Positions 20,632 through 30,217 are shown, numbered from the stretch's first letter. The stretch: DNA of 64,000 nt from Sphingopyxis sp. H050 (GCF_001468265.1 NZ_LNRZ01000008.1:156588-220587), one strand, 5' to 3'. Numbers and translations: made by a program. The notes: a model not told the origin generated them from the sequence alone.

Positions 20632-21648
20632 ATGTCGACCGCTTGGCTTGCTGGGAAGCTGGGACAGGATGCCGACGCGCTGCGCGGTTTCTCGGTCGCC
20701 AAGGTCGGCACGGGCCAGATGTGCGACAGCTTCCGCCTGACGCTCGACTGGGCCGGTCAGGTCGATGCGCCCGCGACCGTCGTCGCCAAATGCCCGAGCC
20801 ACGACGAGGCGAGCCGCAACATCGCCAAGCTCACCGGCACCTATGTCAAGGAGGTCAGCTGGTACCGCGAGCTCGCCGCGGGCAGCGGCGTCGCGGCGCC
20901 GGTGTGCCATTATGCCGAGATCGCCGACGACGAAGTTGACTTCATCCTGATCCTCTCCGACCTCGCCCCGGCGCGGCAGGGGGATCAGCTTGCCGGGCTG
21001 GGGCTTGCGGGCCTCGTCCCCTGCATCGACGCCGCTGCGGGGCTGCATTCGCTGCTTTGGGACGACCCGAAGCTCGACGCCCTGCCATGGCTTGCCCGCG
21101 ACAATGGCGATGTCATCCGCGCGCTGTTCCCGCAGCTCTACGCCGGGTTTCGCGAGCGCTATACGACACGGCTTGCCCCGGAGGTGCTCAACCTCGGCGC
21201 CGGGATCGTCGAGCGTCTCGACGCCTATCTCACCCGCCAAACCGCCACGCGGACGATCGTTCACGGCGACCTGCGCATCGACAATATCCTCTTCGCCCCC
21301 GAAGGCGACCGCTGCTGGCTCGTCGACTGGCAGACGCTCGGCCGCGGCAGCGGCGCGACCGACCTCGCCTATCTGGTCGGCACCAGCATCGCCGATCCCT
21401 TCGAGCGCGCCGCCGCCGACCGCCCGGCGTTCGACCACTGGATCGCGGCGCTGCGCCTGCGCGGCGTCGATCCCGACCCCGAAACGCTGTGGGCCGACTA
21501 TCGCGTCGGCGCCTTGAGCGGCTATTTCATGGCCGTCTTTGCATCAATGAGCGTCGAGCGAACCGAGCGGGGCGACGAGATGTTCGCCGTCATGGCCGAA
21601 CGACCGGCGCGGCAGGCCCTCTCGCTCGGGAGCCTCGACCTGCTTTAG
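20632..21648 (+). CDS. Aminoglycoside-phosphotransferase-fold (APH) kinase
   Basis: This 338-residue kinase-like protein has the APH catalytic loop IVHGDLRIDNILF (HGD-x4-N) and the metal-binding LVDWQ. The family phosphorylates small alcohols such as choline, homoserine, macrolides or acyl-CoA precursors. Many environmental members are of unknown substrate and occur beside acyl-CoA enzymes. I start at ATG 20632, but an in-frame TTG at 20605 that overlaps the preceding stop (TTGA) is an alternative. It ends convergently, overlapping the PepSY gene by four bases. Confidence 0.85.
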   Translation: MSTAWLAGKLGQDADALRGFSVAKVGTGQMCDSFRLTLDWAGQVDAPATVVAKCPSHDEASRNIAKLTGTYVKEVSWYRELAAGSGVAAPVCHYAEIADDEVDFILILSDLAPARQGDQLAGLGLAGLVPCIDAAAGLHSLLWDDPKLDALPWLARDNGDVIRALFPQLYAGFRERYTTRLAPEVLNLGAGIVERLDAYLTRQTATRTIVHGDLRIDNILFAPEGDRCWLVDWQTLGRGSGATDLAYLVGTSIADPFERAAADRPAFDHWIAALRLRGVDPDPETLWADYRVGALSGYFMAVFASMSVERTERGDEMFAVMAERPARQALSLGSLDLL

Positions 21649-22199
21649 CTGGTCGCCGCGATGGCGGCGAAGGCGCCCAGCCCGACCACCGAACCAACGA
21701 TCGCCCCGCGCCGCATATTAGGCACGCGCAATGCAACGATCAGCCCCGAGGTTACGAGAAAGAACAGGCCGAGCGCGACGATGGCGGCATAGACCTTGAA
21801 CGCTGTCCCGCCTTTGGCCTTGTGGAGCTGCACGAAATAGCGGTGCCAGCCGGTGTCCTTGACGGTCAGCTTTGCGCTGGCGGAATCAGTGCCGGGAACC
21901 AGCGAAACGTCGCGGTTCGAACCCGACCATTCGAACTGGAAGCTGTCGCCGACCTCGCGCACGCTCGGCTGTCCCGTTGGAACCGCGATTCCTCGTTCGG
22001 CGAGCGCCCGCGCGGCGACCGCCTGAAGCGCTTCCTTGTCGTTGATCAGCGGCGCCGACAGCGCGATCCTGTAATCCTGCGATACATAGTCGCCCTTCGA
22101 CCCCCAAGTGTAGAGCGCGCCTGTGATCAGGAAGAGCACGATGCCGGGAAACAGAAAGGCCGCGACGAGCATGTGCCAGCGAACAAGCAATCGGTGCAT
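21645..22199 (-). CDS. PepSY-associated transmembrane protein
   Basis: The 184-residue protein starts with HRLLVRWHMLVAAFLFPGIV, a first transmembrane helix with the HRW..H pattern of PepSY-TM proteins, then a periplasmic PepSY-like domain (about 45-115). A second HRYFVQLHK motif precedes two further helices. Many relatives sit with siderophore receptors or act as ferric reductases, and the paired histidines could bind heme. A Fur-like site overlaps its probable promoter (22246-22262), which fits iron control. No iron-transport gene is adjacent. Confidence 0.8.
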   Translation of the reverse strand: MHRLLVRWHMLVAAFLFPGIVLFLITGALYTWGSKGDYVSQDYRIALSAPLINDKEALQAVAARALAERGIAVPTGQPSVREVGDSFQFEWSGSNRDVSLVPGTDSASAKLTVKDTGWHRYFVQLHKAKGGTAFKVYAAIVALGLFFLVTSGLIVALRVPNMRRGAIVGSVVGLGAFAAIAATS

Positions 22200-22233
22200 G
22201 GGGGTTGATGTCCTCTAATGCCAGGAGAATTTC

Positions 22234-22262
22234 GATACGCCCTAATTGCGAATGACTGTCAA
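22234..22262 (-). promoter_or_regulatory. Promoter with Fur-like site for PepSY gene
   Basis: On the minus strand TTGACA (22262-22257) is a perfect -35, with a weak CGTATC 17 bases later as a candidate -10. The 17 bases 22246-22262, TTGCGAATGACTGTCAA on the plus strand, match the left half of a TTGCGAAT-n-ATTCGCAA Fur-type dyad exactly and the right half at five of eight positions. The site covers the -35, as expected for an iron-dependent repressor. Confidence 0.4.
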
Positions 22263-22384
22263 CAGGCTGCTGCTAGCCGAAGCGCTCGGTTCGGCCGGTG
22301 CGGGCTTGGATCGCGGCATTGGACGACCGGTTGCGACGGCTCGCGCGCAATTCCGGCACCAGCGCTACCCGATCAATGCGCAGC

Positions 22385-22419
22385 AAAAAGGGCAGCCCGT
22401 CGCCGGACCGCCCCCTTTG
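22385..22419 (-). terminator. Rho-independent terminator of the autotransporter gene
   Basis: Downstream of the autotransporter stop, the minus strand reads CAAAGGGGGCGGTCC, a short loop, then GGGCTGCCCTTTTTG. This gives a GC-rich stem ending in a run of five T. The design (GGGCGG stem, TCCGGC loop) is nearly the same as the rpsI terminator at 26084-26114. Confidence 0.75.
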
Positions 22420-22435
22420 TTCGTCCTGCCGCCGA

Positions 22436-25400
22436 TCAGAAGTGGAACGTCACCGTGCCGCGATAGCTCTGGTACGAGACATCGCTGCGGCCGATCGTCG
22501 TTTCGGCGCCGACCGACAGATCGACACTGCCCGTGCTGATCGTCAGACCGCCGCCAACTTCAAACCAGTCGCTGTCGCTGCCGGTCAAGCCGAAGATCGC
22601 ATTCGGTCCGACGCCGCCCACGAAATTTGCGCCGAACGAGGTCGGCGCATCCATGAACTCGTGGACATAATCCGCGCGCAGGCTCGGCTTGAAGCTGGCG
22701 CCGCGCTTGCCCGACAGCGCGATGCCGGCGCGGCCCTGCACACTGTTGAACGAACTGCGGTCGATCCGCAGCGCCGGACCGGTGCAATTCTCCTTTATGT
22801 CGGAGAAGCCGATGTGGCTGGCGCGCAGACCCGCGCGCGGACCGAATTCGACCGAACCGAGGTCGAAATCCTTGCCCAGCGTCACCTCGCCGGTAAACAC
22901 CAGCGAACTGTCCTTGCCGGTCAGCGTGAACGGCGTGCCGACCAAGCCGATGTTGCGCGTCGTCTTCGTATCGAAGGCGCCCGCGCTGACCTGTGTGGAT
23001 AGCTCGACCCCGCCGCCCAGCTCGGTCTTGCCATAGAGGGTGCCCTGGATCAGCGTGCCGCTCGCGGTTTGCCCCGCCGCCGCGGCGTCGCCGTCGATGT
23101 CGGTGTAGCTCAACGCGAGGCCGAGAACGCTGTTCTCGTTCAGCGCCTTTTCGATGCCGCCGGCAACATAAAAGCCGTCGAACTGGTCGCGGCCGCCCGC
23201 GGGTATGGCCGAAGCCATCGGGCGGCTGTCGCCGTCGAGATAGCCGCCCGCCAGGAAGGCGCTGGTGTCTTCGGGCAGTCGCCCTTCCTGCACCGTGACG
23301 CCGCTGGCATCGCTGCGCACCTCGTCGCCGCCCAGCGAATTCATGTTCAGCGCCGCGAGTTGGATCGGCTTGCCGATCATCGCCAACGTGCCGCCCATGT
23401 TATCGGCATCGAGGCCGGCGAGGCGATCGCGATAGAAGCGCGACATATTGTCGGCCGCCACCGTGCCCAGCGATCCGCGCAGCGTTTCGGTGCGCGGCGC
23501 CCAGCTGTCGAGCGTCGACTGGATCGTTGCGGCGTTCTGCAGATCGAGCAGGCCATAGACACCCGACAGATTGGCGTTGCCGCGCGACCCATCGAGCAGG
23601 AAGGCGTATGCGCCCTGCACCGATGCGCCCGGGGTCACCACGTCGCGATAGAGACCCGCCTGAATCTCCACCGACACCGCGTTGGCGCCATAGGTGATCA
23701 TCGGACGCAGGATCGCCGACATCGCCGTCGAGGTGAAGGTGCCCGTCACGCCGCCGGCGGCGGTCAGGAAGGTGTATCGGTCGCCCGCGCGCACTTGATA
23801 GCCCGCGACGGGAGCGAAGTTCACCGTGCCGCCGAGCGTCGCACTGCCGGTCGAGGTGCCGTTCGCGCTGATCGCCAGACGGTCCGACGTGCCGTTCGGA
23901 CCAACGTCGATCATCAGGCCGCTGCCCGACGACATCACGACATTGCCGTTCACGGTCAGCGTGCCGATCGTCGTCAGCGAACCCGGCGCGATCGTGCCGA
24001 GGACGCTGGTCAGGAACGGCGTGCGGACGGTGCCGCTGCCGGTCAAAAGGCCCGACATCAACAGATAGTCGCCGTTTGAGCGGAAGGTGCCGTTATTATT
24101 CACGGTACCCGTCAGCTGGCGGATCTCGATCAGGCTGTTGAGCGATGCACCGGTCGCGATATTGAGCTGCGACGTCGCGCCCGCGACCGAGAAACGGTCG
24201 ACGGTGACGGCCGTATTCAGCGTGATCGCGCCGGTGTTGCGTAGCGTCACGTCATAATAGCGGCCGATCTCGCCCGTCGCGCGGACGCCGTCGACATTGT
24301 TCGGCGTGAAGCCCGTTGCGCCCGGCAGGCCGTTCGCAAGCGTCGGCGCCGGACGAACCGTGTCCGAATAGCCCGGAGCCGCCTGCGCCGTTTCGACCGA
24401 CGCCATGCCGTCGGCACCGGCCAAGCCGGCGACGAGCGGGCTGTTCGACTCGGTCGCGGTGTTCGGAACGCCGTTGCGCTCCACGCCGGTCGCAAGGTCG
24501 ACGCACTCGTTGGTCGCCGGATTCGGCGAGGTGCTCGGCGACTGGAAGCAGAGTTCGCCGAACTCCGAGCCATTGCCTGAGTTGGTGCCGCCGAGGTTGG
24601 TCGGCAAGCCGTTCACCAGTTGGCCATTCGCGTCGAGGATCTGATAGGCCGGATCGAGTTCGGTGATCCACGCCGTGCCGTCTTCCCAATTCTTGTTGCC
24701 CGCGGTCGCGGTCACATAGCGATAGGGGTTGTTGGCGACGATCCAGTCCCAATAGAGGAACAGCGGCTGATAGAAGCTCTGGGTGCCATAGCTACCCTGC
24801 GGCTGTCCCGTGAAGAAGGTCGAACCGCCCGACAGCACGCCGATCACGACCTGCTTCGAAAAGGTCTGGTCGAGGATCAGCGGACCGCCCGAATCGCCTG
24901 GACCGGTGATACCTTCACGCAGCAACGCATTGTCGCGGAAGCCGTTGAAATCTTCCGGATCGGCGCCCGTTTGACCGCGGCGTGGATCGTCGAAGTCGAG
25001 GAAATAGAGCTGCTGCGGACGCGACGGCGTGCCTGCCGTGCCGAACAGGAACAGGTTGCGCGTATTGATCGACACCAGCGCGCCGAGCATATTCTCGGCG
25101 ACGCGGCGGCGGAAATCGGCACCCGTGATGCCTGTGGTGCCGTTGCCGGTATTGCCATAGCCCGCGATGGTGACATGATAGCCCGTACCCGTCGCCGGGC
25201 TGATGCTGGTCGGCGTCGTCAACGGCGAGAAGAGCAGTGCCCAGGTGGGGATGTTCGCGGCCGGCGCGTCGAGCACCGCGGTCGCGATGTCGGCCTCGAT
25301 GAAGCAGGACGTCGGCGACGTGCAGGACGCCGCGGCGCGCGACGCCGGATTCCAGAAGACTTGGTTGACATTGTATAGCGCCTGCGCGGTGTTGGTCTGG

Positions 25401-25933
25401 AACCGGCCCGGGCCGGTGCTGCCGCCGAGCAGCCAGTTGACCAGCTCGTCCGACTGGCCCGCGGCGTTGGCGCGGGTGTTGGTTTCAAAACCGACGGCAA
25501 TACCGGTGCCGCCGCTGTTGGCGCCATAGGCGGTCGCGGCGCGTGTGTTCACGCAGTGCGCGGCAAAGATCACGGTGCGCGGATTGATCAGCGTGCCGGT
25601 GCACAGGCCGACCGAGCCGCCGCCCGCATCGGTCACCACCTGCCCGATGCCCGTGATGTTCGTGGGATCGCGAACGTCGGTGGGGGTGAAATTATTGTTG
25701 ATGACGACCTGCGGCGTGTCGACGACGTCGACCGACGAAACATAGCCGGTCAGCGGCGCGGCATCGCTGCCGGTGCCGTGCGGGCTTTCGATCGATCCGG
25801 AAGGACGGGCCGCCTCGGGACCGTAGATGCTGTCCTGCGACAGCGCAGGAACAGCCTGCATCAAGCCCGCGACGCATACCGACGCCATCAGGCCTCCGCG
25901 GCGCACGCGCCGCGAAAAAACGAATTTACTCAT
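22436..25933 (-). CDS. Autotransporter with N-terminal trypsin-like (S1) protease domain
   Basis: This 1165-residue secreted protein has a signal peptide (cleavage near Ser32, PALSQ) and an S1 serine-protease passenger domain. The triad is His126 in AAHC, Asp215 in EADIAT and Ser348 in GPGDSGGP. A long beta-helix-like region rich in Gly/Asn/Thr repeats follows (about 560-760), then a C-terminal autotransporter barrel of roughly 280 residues ending in the outer-membrane signature TVTFHF. It should be exported by Sec, inserted in the outer membrane and expose a protease outside. It is transcribed alone, with its own terminator. Confidence 0.92.
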   Translation of the reverse strand: MSKFVFSRRVRRGGLMASVCVAGLMQAVPALSQDSIYGPEAARPSGSIESPHGTGSDAAPLTGYVSSVDVVDTPQVVINNNFTPTDVRDPTNITGIGQVVTDAGGGSVGLCTGTLINPRTVIFAAHCVNTRAATAYGANSGGTGIAVGFETNTRANAAGQSDELVNWLLGGSTGPGRFQTNTAQALYNVNQVFWNPASRAAASCTSPTSCFIEADIATAVLDAPAANIPTWALLFSPLTTPTSISPATGTGYHVTIAGYGNTGNGTTGITGADFRRRVAENMLGALVSINTRNLFLFGTAGTPSRPQQLYFLDFDDPRRGQTGADPEDFNGFRDNALLREGITGPGDSGGPLILDQTFSKQVVIGVLSGGSTFFTGQPQGSYGTQSFYQPLFLYWDWIVANNPYRYVTATAGNKNWEDGTAWITELDPAYQILDANGQLVNGLPTNLGGTNSGNGSEFGELCFQSPSTSPNPATNECVDLATGVERNGVPNTATESNSPLVAGLAGADGMASVETAQAAPGYSDTVRPAPTLANGLPGATGFTPNNVDGVRATGEIGRYYDVTLRNTGAITLNTAVTVDRFSVAGATSQLNIATGASLNSLIEIRQLTGTVNNNGTFRSNGDYLLMSGLLTGSGTVRTPFLTSVLGTIAPGSLTTIGTLTVNGNVVMSSGSGLMIDVGPNGTSDRLAISANGTSTGSATLGGTVNFAPVAGYQVRAGDRYTFLTAAGGVTGTFTSTAMSAILRPMITYGANAVSVEIQAGLYRDVVTPGASVQGAYAFLLDGSRGNANLSGVYGLLDLQNAATIQSTLDSWAPRTETLRGSLGTVAADNMSRFYRDRLAGLDADNMGGTLAMIGKPIQLAALNMNSLGGDEVRSDASGVTVQEGRLPEDTSAFLAGGYLDGDSRPMASAIPAGGRDQFDGFYVAGGIEKALNENSVLGLALSYTDIDGDAAAAGQTASGTLIQGTLYGKTELGGGVELSTQVSAGAFDTKTTRNIGLVGTPFTLTGKDSSLVFTGEVTLGKDFDLGSVEFGPRAGLRASHIGFSDIKENCTGPALRIDRSSFNSVQGRAGIALSGKRGASFKPSLRADYVHEFMDAPTSFGANFVGGVGPNAIFGLTGSDSDWFEVGGGLTISTGSVDLSVGAETTIGRSDVSYQSYRGTVTFHF

Positions 25934-26083
25934 ACACTACCCCCGTAGATTGGTGACGCCTCTTCCGGGTCGTGGAACCGGCGACATAGGGACAGCTTAA
26001 CCATTCGAAAAAATTACACAATCTCTGGTGACCGGCTACTAACCCCTTTGCGACGAGCCGATTGCGCCGCTGCCATATACGCG

Positions 26084-26114
26084 AAAAAGGGCGGCCCGTT
26101 GCCGGACCGCCCTT
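26084..26114 (-). terminator. Rho-independent terminator of rplM-rpsI
   Basis: The minus strand reads AAGGGCGGTCCGGCAACG then GGCCGCCCTTTTTC, giving a seven-pair GC stem followed by five T. It starts about 30 bases after the rpsI stop codon. Confidence 0.85.
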
Positions 26115-26143
26115 CCCTTCTCCACCCGTCGGTGGAAAAACTT

Positions 26144-26641
26144 TTAGCGCTTCGAGAACTGGAAGCTGCGGCGGGCCTTCGCCTTGCCGTACTTCTTGCG
26201 CTCGACGGCGCGGCTGTCGCGGGTCAGGAAGCCCGCCGCCTTGACCGGGCTGCGCAGCGCCGGTTCGAAGCGGGTCAGCGCCTGCGCGATGCCGTGCAGA
26301 ACCGCTCCGGCCTGCCCCGACAGGCCGCCGCCCTTGACGGTGGCGATGACGTCATACTGGCCCGTGCGCTCGGTCAGACCGAAGGGCTGGTTGATGACGA
26401 GACGCAGCGTCGGACGTGCGAAATAGACTTCCTGGTCGCGGCCGTTGACGGTGATCTTGCCCGTGCCGGGCTTGACCCACACGCGGGCGACCGCGTCCTT
26501 GCGGCGGCCGGTCGCATAGGCGCGGCCCTGCTTGTCGACGATCTTTTCGCGCAGCGGCGCGGTCGGCGCTGCCGGGGCGACGGTGCCTTCAACGGCGCCG
26601 CCGAGATCCTTGAGATCGGTCATGGTCTGTTCGTCAGCCAT
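26144..26641 (-). CDS. rpsI: 30S ribosomal protein S9
   Basis: This 165-residue protein has the S9 core: [18 protein letters not shown], the [18 protein letters not shown] helix region, and the conserved C-terminal tail [17 protein letters not shown] that reaches the ribosomal P site. The N-terminal 35 residues (acidic, then Ala/Pro-rich) extend beyond the E. coli protein, a feature of alphaproteobacterial S9. The ATG overlaps the rplM stop codon (TAATG), so the pair is translationally coupled. Confidence 0.98.
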   Translation of the reverse strand: MADEQTMTDLKDLGGAVEGTVAPAAPTAPLREKIVDKQGRAYATGRRKDAVARVWVKPGTGKITVNGRDQEVYFARPTLRLVINQPFGLTERTGQYDVIATVKGGGLSGQAGAVLHGIAQALTRFEPALRSPVKAAGFLTRDSRAVERKKYGKAKARRSFQFSKR

Positions 26642-27120
26642 TATGCACCCACCTTGTTCTTGCGGTTCATCGACGCGACGTCGATCACTTCGGGGCTCTG
26701 CCCTTCGTGCGGATGTTCGGCGCCGGCGAAGATGCGCAGGTTGCGCATCTGCTGGCGGCCGAGCGGACCACGCGGGATCATGCGTTCGACAGCCTTTTCG
26801 AGCACGCGCTCGGGGAAACGGCCTTCGAGGATCTTCGCGGGGCTCGTTTCCTTGATGCCGCCGGCATAGCCCGTGTGCTTGTAATAGCGCTTGTCGGCCA
26901 GCTTCTTGCCGGTGAACGCCACCTTCTCCGCATTGATGACGATGACATTGTCACCGCAATCGACGTGCGGGGTGAACGACGGCTTGTGCTTGCCGCGCAG
27001 GATGTTGGCGATGATCGATGCGACGCGGCCCACGACGAGACCGTCGGCGTCGATCAGCACCCATTTCTTTTCGACCGTGGCGGCGTTCGCCGAAACGGTC
27101 GTCTTGGTCAGCGCCTTCAT
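26641..27120 (-). CDS. rplM: 50S ribosomal protein L13
   Basis: The 159-residue protein carries the L13 signatures [50 protein letters not shown] and [19 protein letters not shown] 27120 ([10 protein letters not shown]) is chosen because homologous sequence begins there. The frame is open to 27243 without ribosomal character. It is first in the universal rplM-rpsI pair. A TTGACT lies about 150 bases upstream, but I cannot assign a convincing -10. Confidence 0.98.
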   Translation of the reverse strand: MKALTKTTVSANAATVEKKWVLIDADGLVVGRVASIIANILRGKHKPSFTPHVDCGDNVIVINAEKVAFTGKKLADKRYYKHTGYAGGIKETSPAKILEGRFPERVLEKAVERMIPRGPLGRQQMRNLRIFAGAEHPHEGQSPEVIDVASMNRKNKVGA

Positions 27121-27296
27121 GGCACGCTCCTTGACAGATATGGACCGGAGCCTCCCGACCCTATTGCCGGCCGCCCCGAAACAAACCGCGCAGCCTGTCC
27201 GATAAGGACGAAGCGGCGCTTCGGAGCGGGCCAATGACGGCAATCGCCGTGAAAGTCAATGATTCGGCGACTTTCCTGACGGGTATTATGATACCT

Positions 27297-28055
27297 CTAT
27301 GCCGGATCGGCGAATTTCAGCTCGCGCAGCCGCTCCTCGACCAGCGTTTTTCCTGCCGCGCCGGGGCCGGCGACCCAGTTCTGCCGGGTCTCGGCCATGA
27401 CGAGGCCCGTCGCGCGATCGACGGTCCAGCGCGTGTCGATTTCCAGCGGCGCCGCGCCGTCGATCACGGTTCGCTCGACGTTCGAGAGCGTCTGCGTCCC
27501 TTCGCCGTGCACCGCGCCCGACAGCGTCGGATTGGCCGCAGCGAGCAGCGCGCGAATGTCCGAGGTTACCAGCCTGTCACGGTCGGCCGGCGGCAGCGCG
27601 GCGATCAGCGACGCCATCTGCTTTGCCTCCGGACGCTCCGCGTCGGCCCCCATGGTTTCGATGCGCGCCAGCACACGCCGCCACAGCCCTTCGGGATCGA
27701 CCAGATCGAGCCGGCCGCCATCGGGCGCCACGAGATAGGTCATCGTCTGACCCACCAGCGGCTGGAGCAACCCGGTCAACGCGCGCGCCAGTTCGGGGCG
27801 CGCATCCGATTCGACGCCGCGCAGCGTCGACGACAATTCGATCCCGCGGCCGACGCGGCTCCATTGCAGCACATAGACCGCCGTATAGCTCGCCATCGTT
27901 CCGTCGCGCGCCAGCCGCCGCGTCGTGACGCGATAGGTCATCGGCCGGTCGAGCGGCGGCGCGAAGCGCGGCGCGGCGGCAATCGCCGCTGCAGGCGGAA
28001 GCGGTGGCTCGGGCGCGGGCTGCGCCATGAGCAGCGTCAGCGCCCCCGCGATCAT
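27297..28055 (-). CDS. Hypothetical exported protein downstream of ctaA
   Basis: I do not recognise this 252-residue protein. It starts with a short hydrophobic MIAGALTLLMAQPAPEPP segment that may be a weak signal peptide. A Pro/Ala-rich stretch and a domain of alternating strands and helices follow, without cysteines or obvious catalytic motifs. ATG 28055 overlaps the ctaA stop codon (ATGA), so the two are coupled and this protein may help membrane heme A/oxidase assembly. That is inference from position only. Upstream in-frame extension would be a ctaA shadow. Confidence 0.75.
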   Translation of the reverse strand: MIAGALTLLMAQPAPEPPLPPAAAIAAAPRFAPPLDRPMTYRVTTRRLARDGTMASYTAVYVLQWSRVGRGIELSSTLRGVESDARPELARALTGLLQPLVGQTMTYLVAPDGGRLDLVDPEGLWRRVLARIETMGADAERPEAKQMASLIAALPPADRDRLVTSDIRALLAAANPTLSGAVHGEGTQTLSNVERTVIDGAAPLEIDTRWTVDRATGLVMAETRQNWVAGPGAAGKTLVEERLRELKFADPA

Positions 28056-29077
28056 GCGCTGTGCCGTCCCAGCCGGTGGAGCGATGCCGCCACGATCGCG
28101 ACGAGGATCGCCCCGGTCACCTGATGCAGCACCGCAATCCACATCGACACGCCGGTGACGACGGTCAGGATGCCGAGCATCATCTGCGCCGCGACGACCG
28201 CGACCAGCAGCCCAGCCTCGGTTCGCGCGCCCTGACGCAAGAGCCTCCGCGCGACCAGCAGCAATGCCAGCGCGGCAATCCACGACCACCAGCGATGGAG
28301 GAAGTGGATCAGGAAGGGGTCGTTGGTGAAGGCGAACCAGACGCCCCGCGACCAGTCGATACCCTCGGGTACGAAATGGTCGTTCATCGACGGCCAGCTG
28401 CTCGCGACATAGCCGGCATTGAGCCCTGCAACCCATGCGCCGAGCAGCAACTGGACGAACAGGATCGCGATCACCGCCCAGGCCGCGCCGGCCAGCCGCG
28501 GCCGGACCGCGGCCGGATCATGCATCATCAGCGAGAAATCGCGCGCCGTCCAGACGAGCGCAGCGAGCAGGAACAGCGCGGTGAGCAGATGAAGCGCCAG
28601 CCGGAAGTGGCTGACATCAGTCCGGTCGACAAGGCCCGAGGCGACCATCCACCACCCGATTGCACCCTGCAGCCCCACCAGCGCGGCCAAGCCGAGCAGG
28701 CGCCAGCCATAGCCGGCCGGAATCGCGCGGCGCCAGGCGAACCAGGCCAGCGGCACGAGCAGCCCCAGCCCGACGAGCCGCCCGAGGATGCGGTGCAGCC
28801 ATTCCCAGAAGAAAATGCCCTTGAACGCCGCGAGCGACATTCCGGCATTGATCTCCTTATATTCGGGGATCTGCTTGTACTTCTCGAACTCGGCCAGCCA
28901 TCCCGCTTCGGTCAGCGGCGGCAGCACGCCCGATACCGGCTTCCATTCGGTGATCGACAGGCCGGATTCGGTCAGGCGGGTGATGCCGCCCACTGCGACG
29001 ACCGCGATTACCAGCAGTGCGACAGCCCAGAGCCAGCGCGCTAGGGCAGCAGGACGGGGTTGAGAAGTCTGCGACAT
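28052..29077 (-). CDS. ctaA: Heme A synthase (COX15/CtaA)
   Basis: This eight-helix inner-membrane protein oxidises the heme O methyl group to make heme A for cytochrome aa3 oxidase. Family features are GGITRLTESGLSITEWKP after helix 1, FFWEWLHRILGRLVG with a heme-ligating histidine, DVSHFRLALHL, and HFLHRWWSWIAAL plus LHQVTGAIL near the end. I use ATG 29077 (MSQTSQPRP, 341 residues). An upstream ATG at 29140 would add 21 residues without family support. Other oxidase assembly genes (ctaB, coxBA) are not in the window. Confidence 0.93.
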   Translation of the reverse strand: MSQTSQPRPAALARWLWAVALLVIAVVAVGGITRLTESGLSITEWKPVSGVLPPLTEAGWLAEFEKYKQIPEYKEINAGMSLAAFKGIFFWEWLHRILGRLVGLGLLVPLAWFAWRRAIPAGYGWRLLGLAALVGLQGAIGWWMVASGLVDRTDVSHFRLALHLLTALFLLAALVWTARDFSLMMHDPAAVRPRLAGAAWAVIAILFVQLLLGAWVAGLNAGYVASSWPSMNDHFVPEGIDWSRGVWFAFTNDPFLIHFLHRWWSWIAALALLLVARRLLRQGARTEAGLLVAVVAAQMMLGILTVVTGVSMWIAVLHQVTGAILVAIVAASLHRLGRHSA

Positions 29078-29175
29078 GTCCGCCCTATCGTCGGTTGACC
29101 CGCGATAGGCAAGAGGCTGATCGGGGGGCGGGAAATTCATGGCCGCGTCAGCCGCGCGCTGATAAGCGCACTCCG

Positions 29176-30162
29176 ATGCACCGCTCGCTCCGCCTCATTC
29201 CGATCCTGCTCGGCGCACTGGCGGCGACGCCCGTGCCGGCATCGGCCACCTCATCGTCCGCTTACAGCGCGCTGGCGGCGCTCGAAGCGCGCGTCGCGGC
29301 GATCGGCTTCCGCCTGACGACGGCGAACGCGAGCTGGTGCCCGGCACAGCAACCGCAGTTCGGCTGGATCTGGGGCGATTTGCGCCTCTATGCGCCGAAG
29401 GATCGACCCGCTGCGCGCGCCGCCTACGCCGCCAGCGACCGCGACGCCCCCTTCCTAGCCGCGATCGCGCCGGGCTCGCCGGCCGCTGAGGCCGGGCTGG
29501 CGGTCGGCACGCCCGTCACCGCGATCAACGGCGCGCCACCTCCGGCAGGCGAAGGCGACCATCCCTACGCTCGCGTCACCGCCTATGAGACAGCCTTCGC
29601 CGGCCTGCCTCTGCGCGATCCCGCTGCGGTCGCGACCGGCGGCGCTTCGCTACCCGTCATCCCCGTTGCCGGCTGCCGCAGCGACTTTCGCGTCGAGGCG
29701 GTCGACCGGCCGATGGGCATGGCCGAGGGGCGGCTGGTCCTGATCAGCAAGGGCCTTGCCGAATTCGCCGCGAACGACGACGAGCTTGCCGCCGCGGTCG
29801 CGCACGAGCTTGCGCACAATATCCTCCGCCACCGCGCGCGGCTCGACGCCGCCGGGGTCGACCGCGGGATCGGCAAGCAGTTCGGCCGCAACGCCCGGCT
29901 GTTCAGGCAGACCGAAGTCGAGGCCGACCGCTTGTCCGTCTGGCTGCTCGCGGGTGCGGGTTATGATCCCGCCGCCGCCGTGCGCTTCTGGACCGCCTTC
30001 GGCCAGCGCAAGGGCCGCCCGCTGTTTCAGGCGGGCACGCACCCCGAATGGCGCGACCGCGTCGCGTCGATCGAGGAAGAAATACGGACGATTGATGCCG
30101 CGCGCACGGCGGGCCGGCCGCTCGAGCCGCCGCTGATCGCCAACCCGCCGCCCTTGGAATAG
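29176..30162 (+). CDS. M48-family metalloprotease with PDZ-like domain, exported
   Basis: The 328-residue protein has a signal peptide (cleavage near PASA-T, residue 24-26) and a PDZ-like segment (FLAAIAPGSPAAEAGLAVGT...AING). A zinc-peptidase motif follows, HELAHNILRHRA, with the third ligand in the EVEADRLSVWLL (ExxxD) segment. This is the pattern of M48/BepA-like periplasmic proteases that degrade misfolded envelope proteins. ATG 29176 is taken as the start because the signal peptide begins there. It stands divergent from ctaA and just upstream of msrA. Confidence 0.9.
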   Translation: MHRSLRLIPILLGALAATPVPASATSSSAYSALAALEARVAAIGFRLTTANASWCPAQQPQFGWIWGDLRLYAPKDRPAARAAYAASDRDAPFLAAIAPGSPAAEAGLAVGTPVTAINGAPPPAGEGDHPYARVTAYETAFAGLPLRDPAAVATGGASLPVIPVAGCRSDFRVEAVDRPMGMAEGRLVLISKGLAEFAANDDELAAAVAHELAHNILRHRARLDAAGVDRGIGKQFGRNARLFRQTEVEADRLSVWLLAGAGYDPAAAVRFWTAFGQRKGRPLFQAGTHPEWRDRVASIEEEIRTIDAARTAGRPLEPPLIANPPPLE

Positions 30163-30217
30163 CGCGCGCCGCTCCCTATTTAACGGTCAGCTTCCTCCCA
30201 TCTCCAAGGATAATTCC

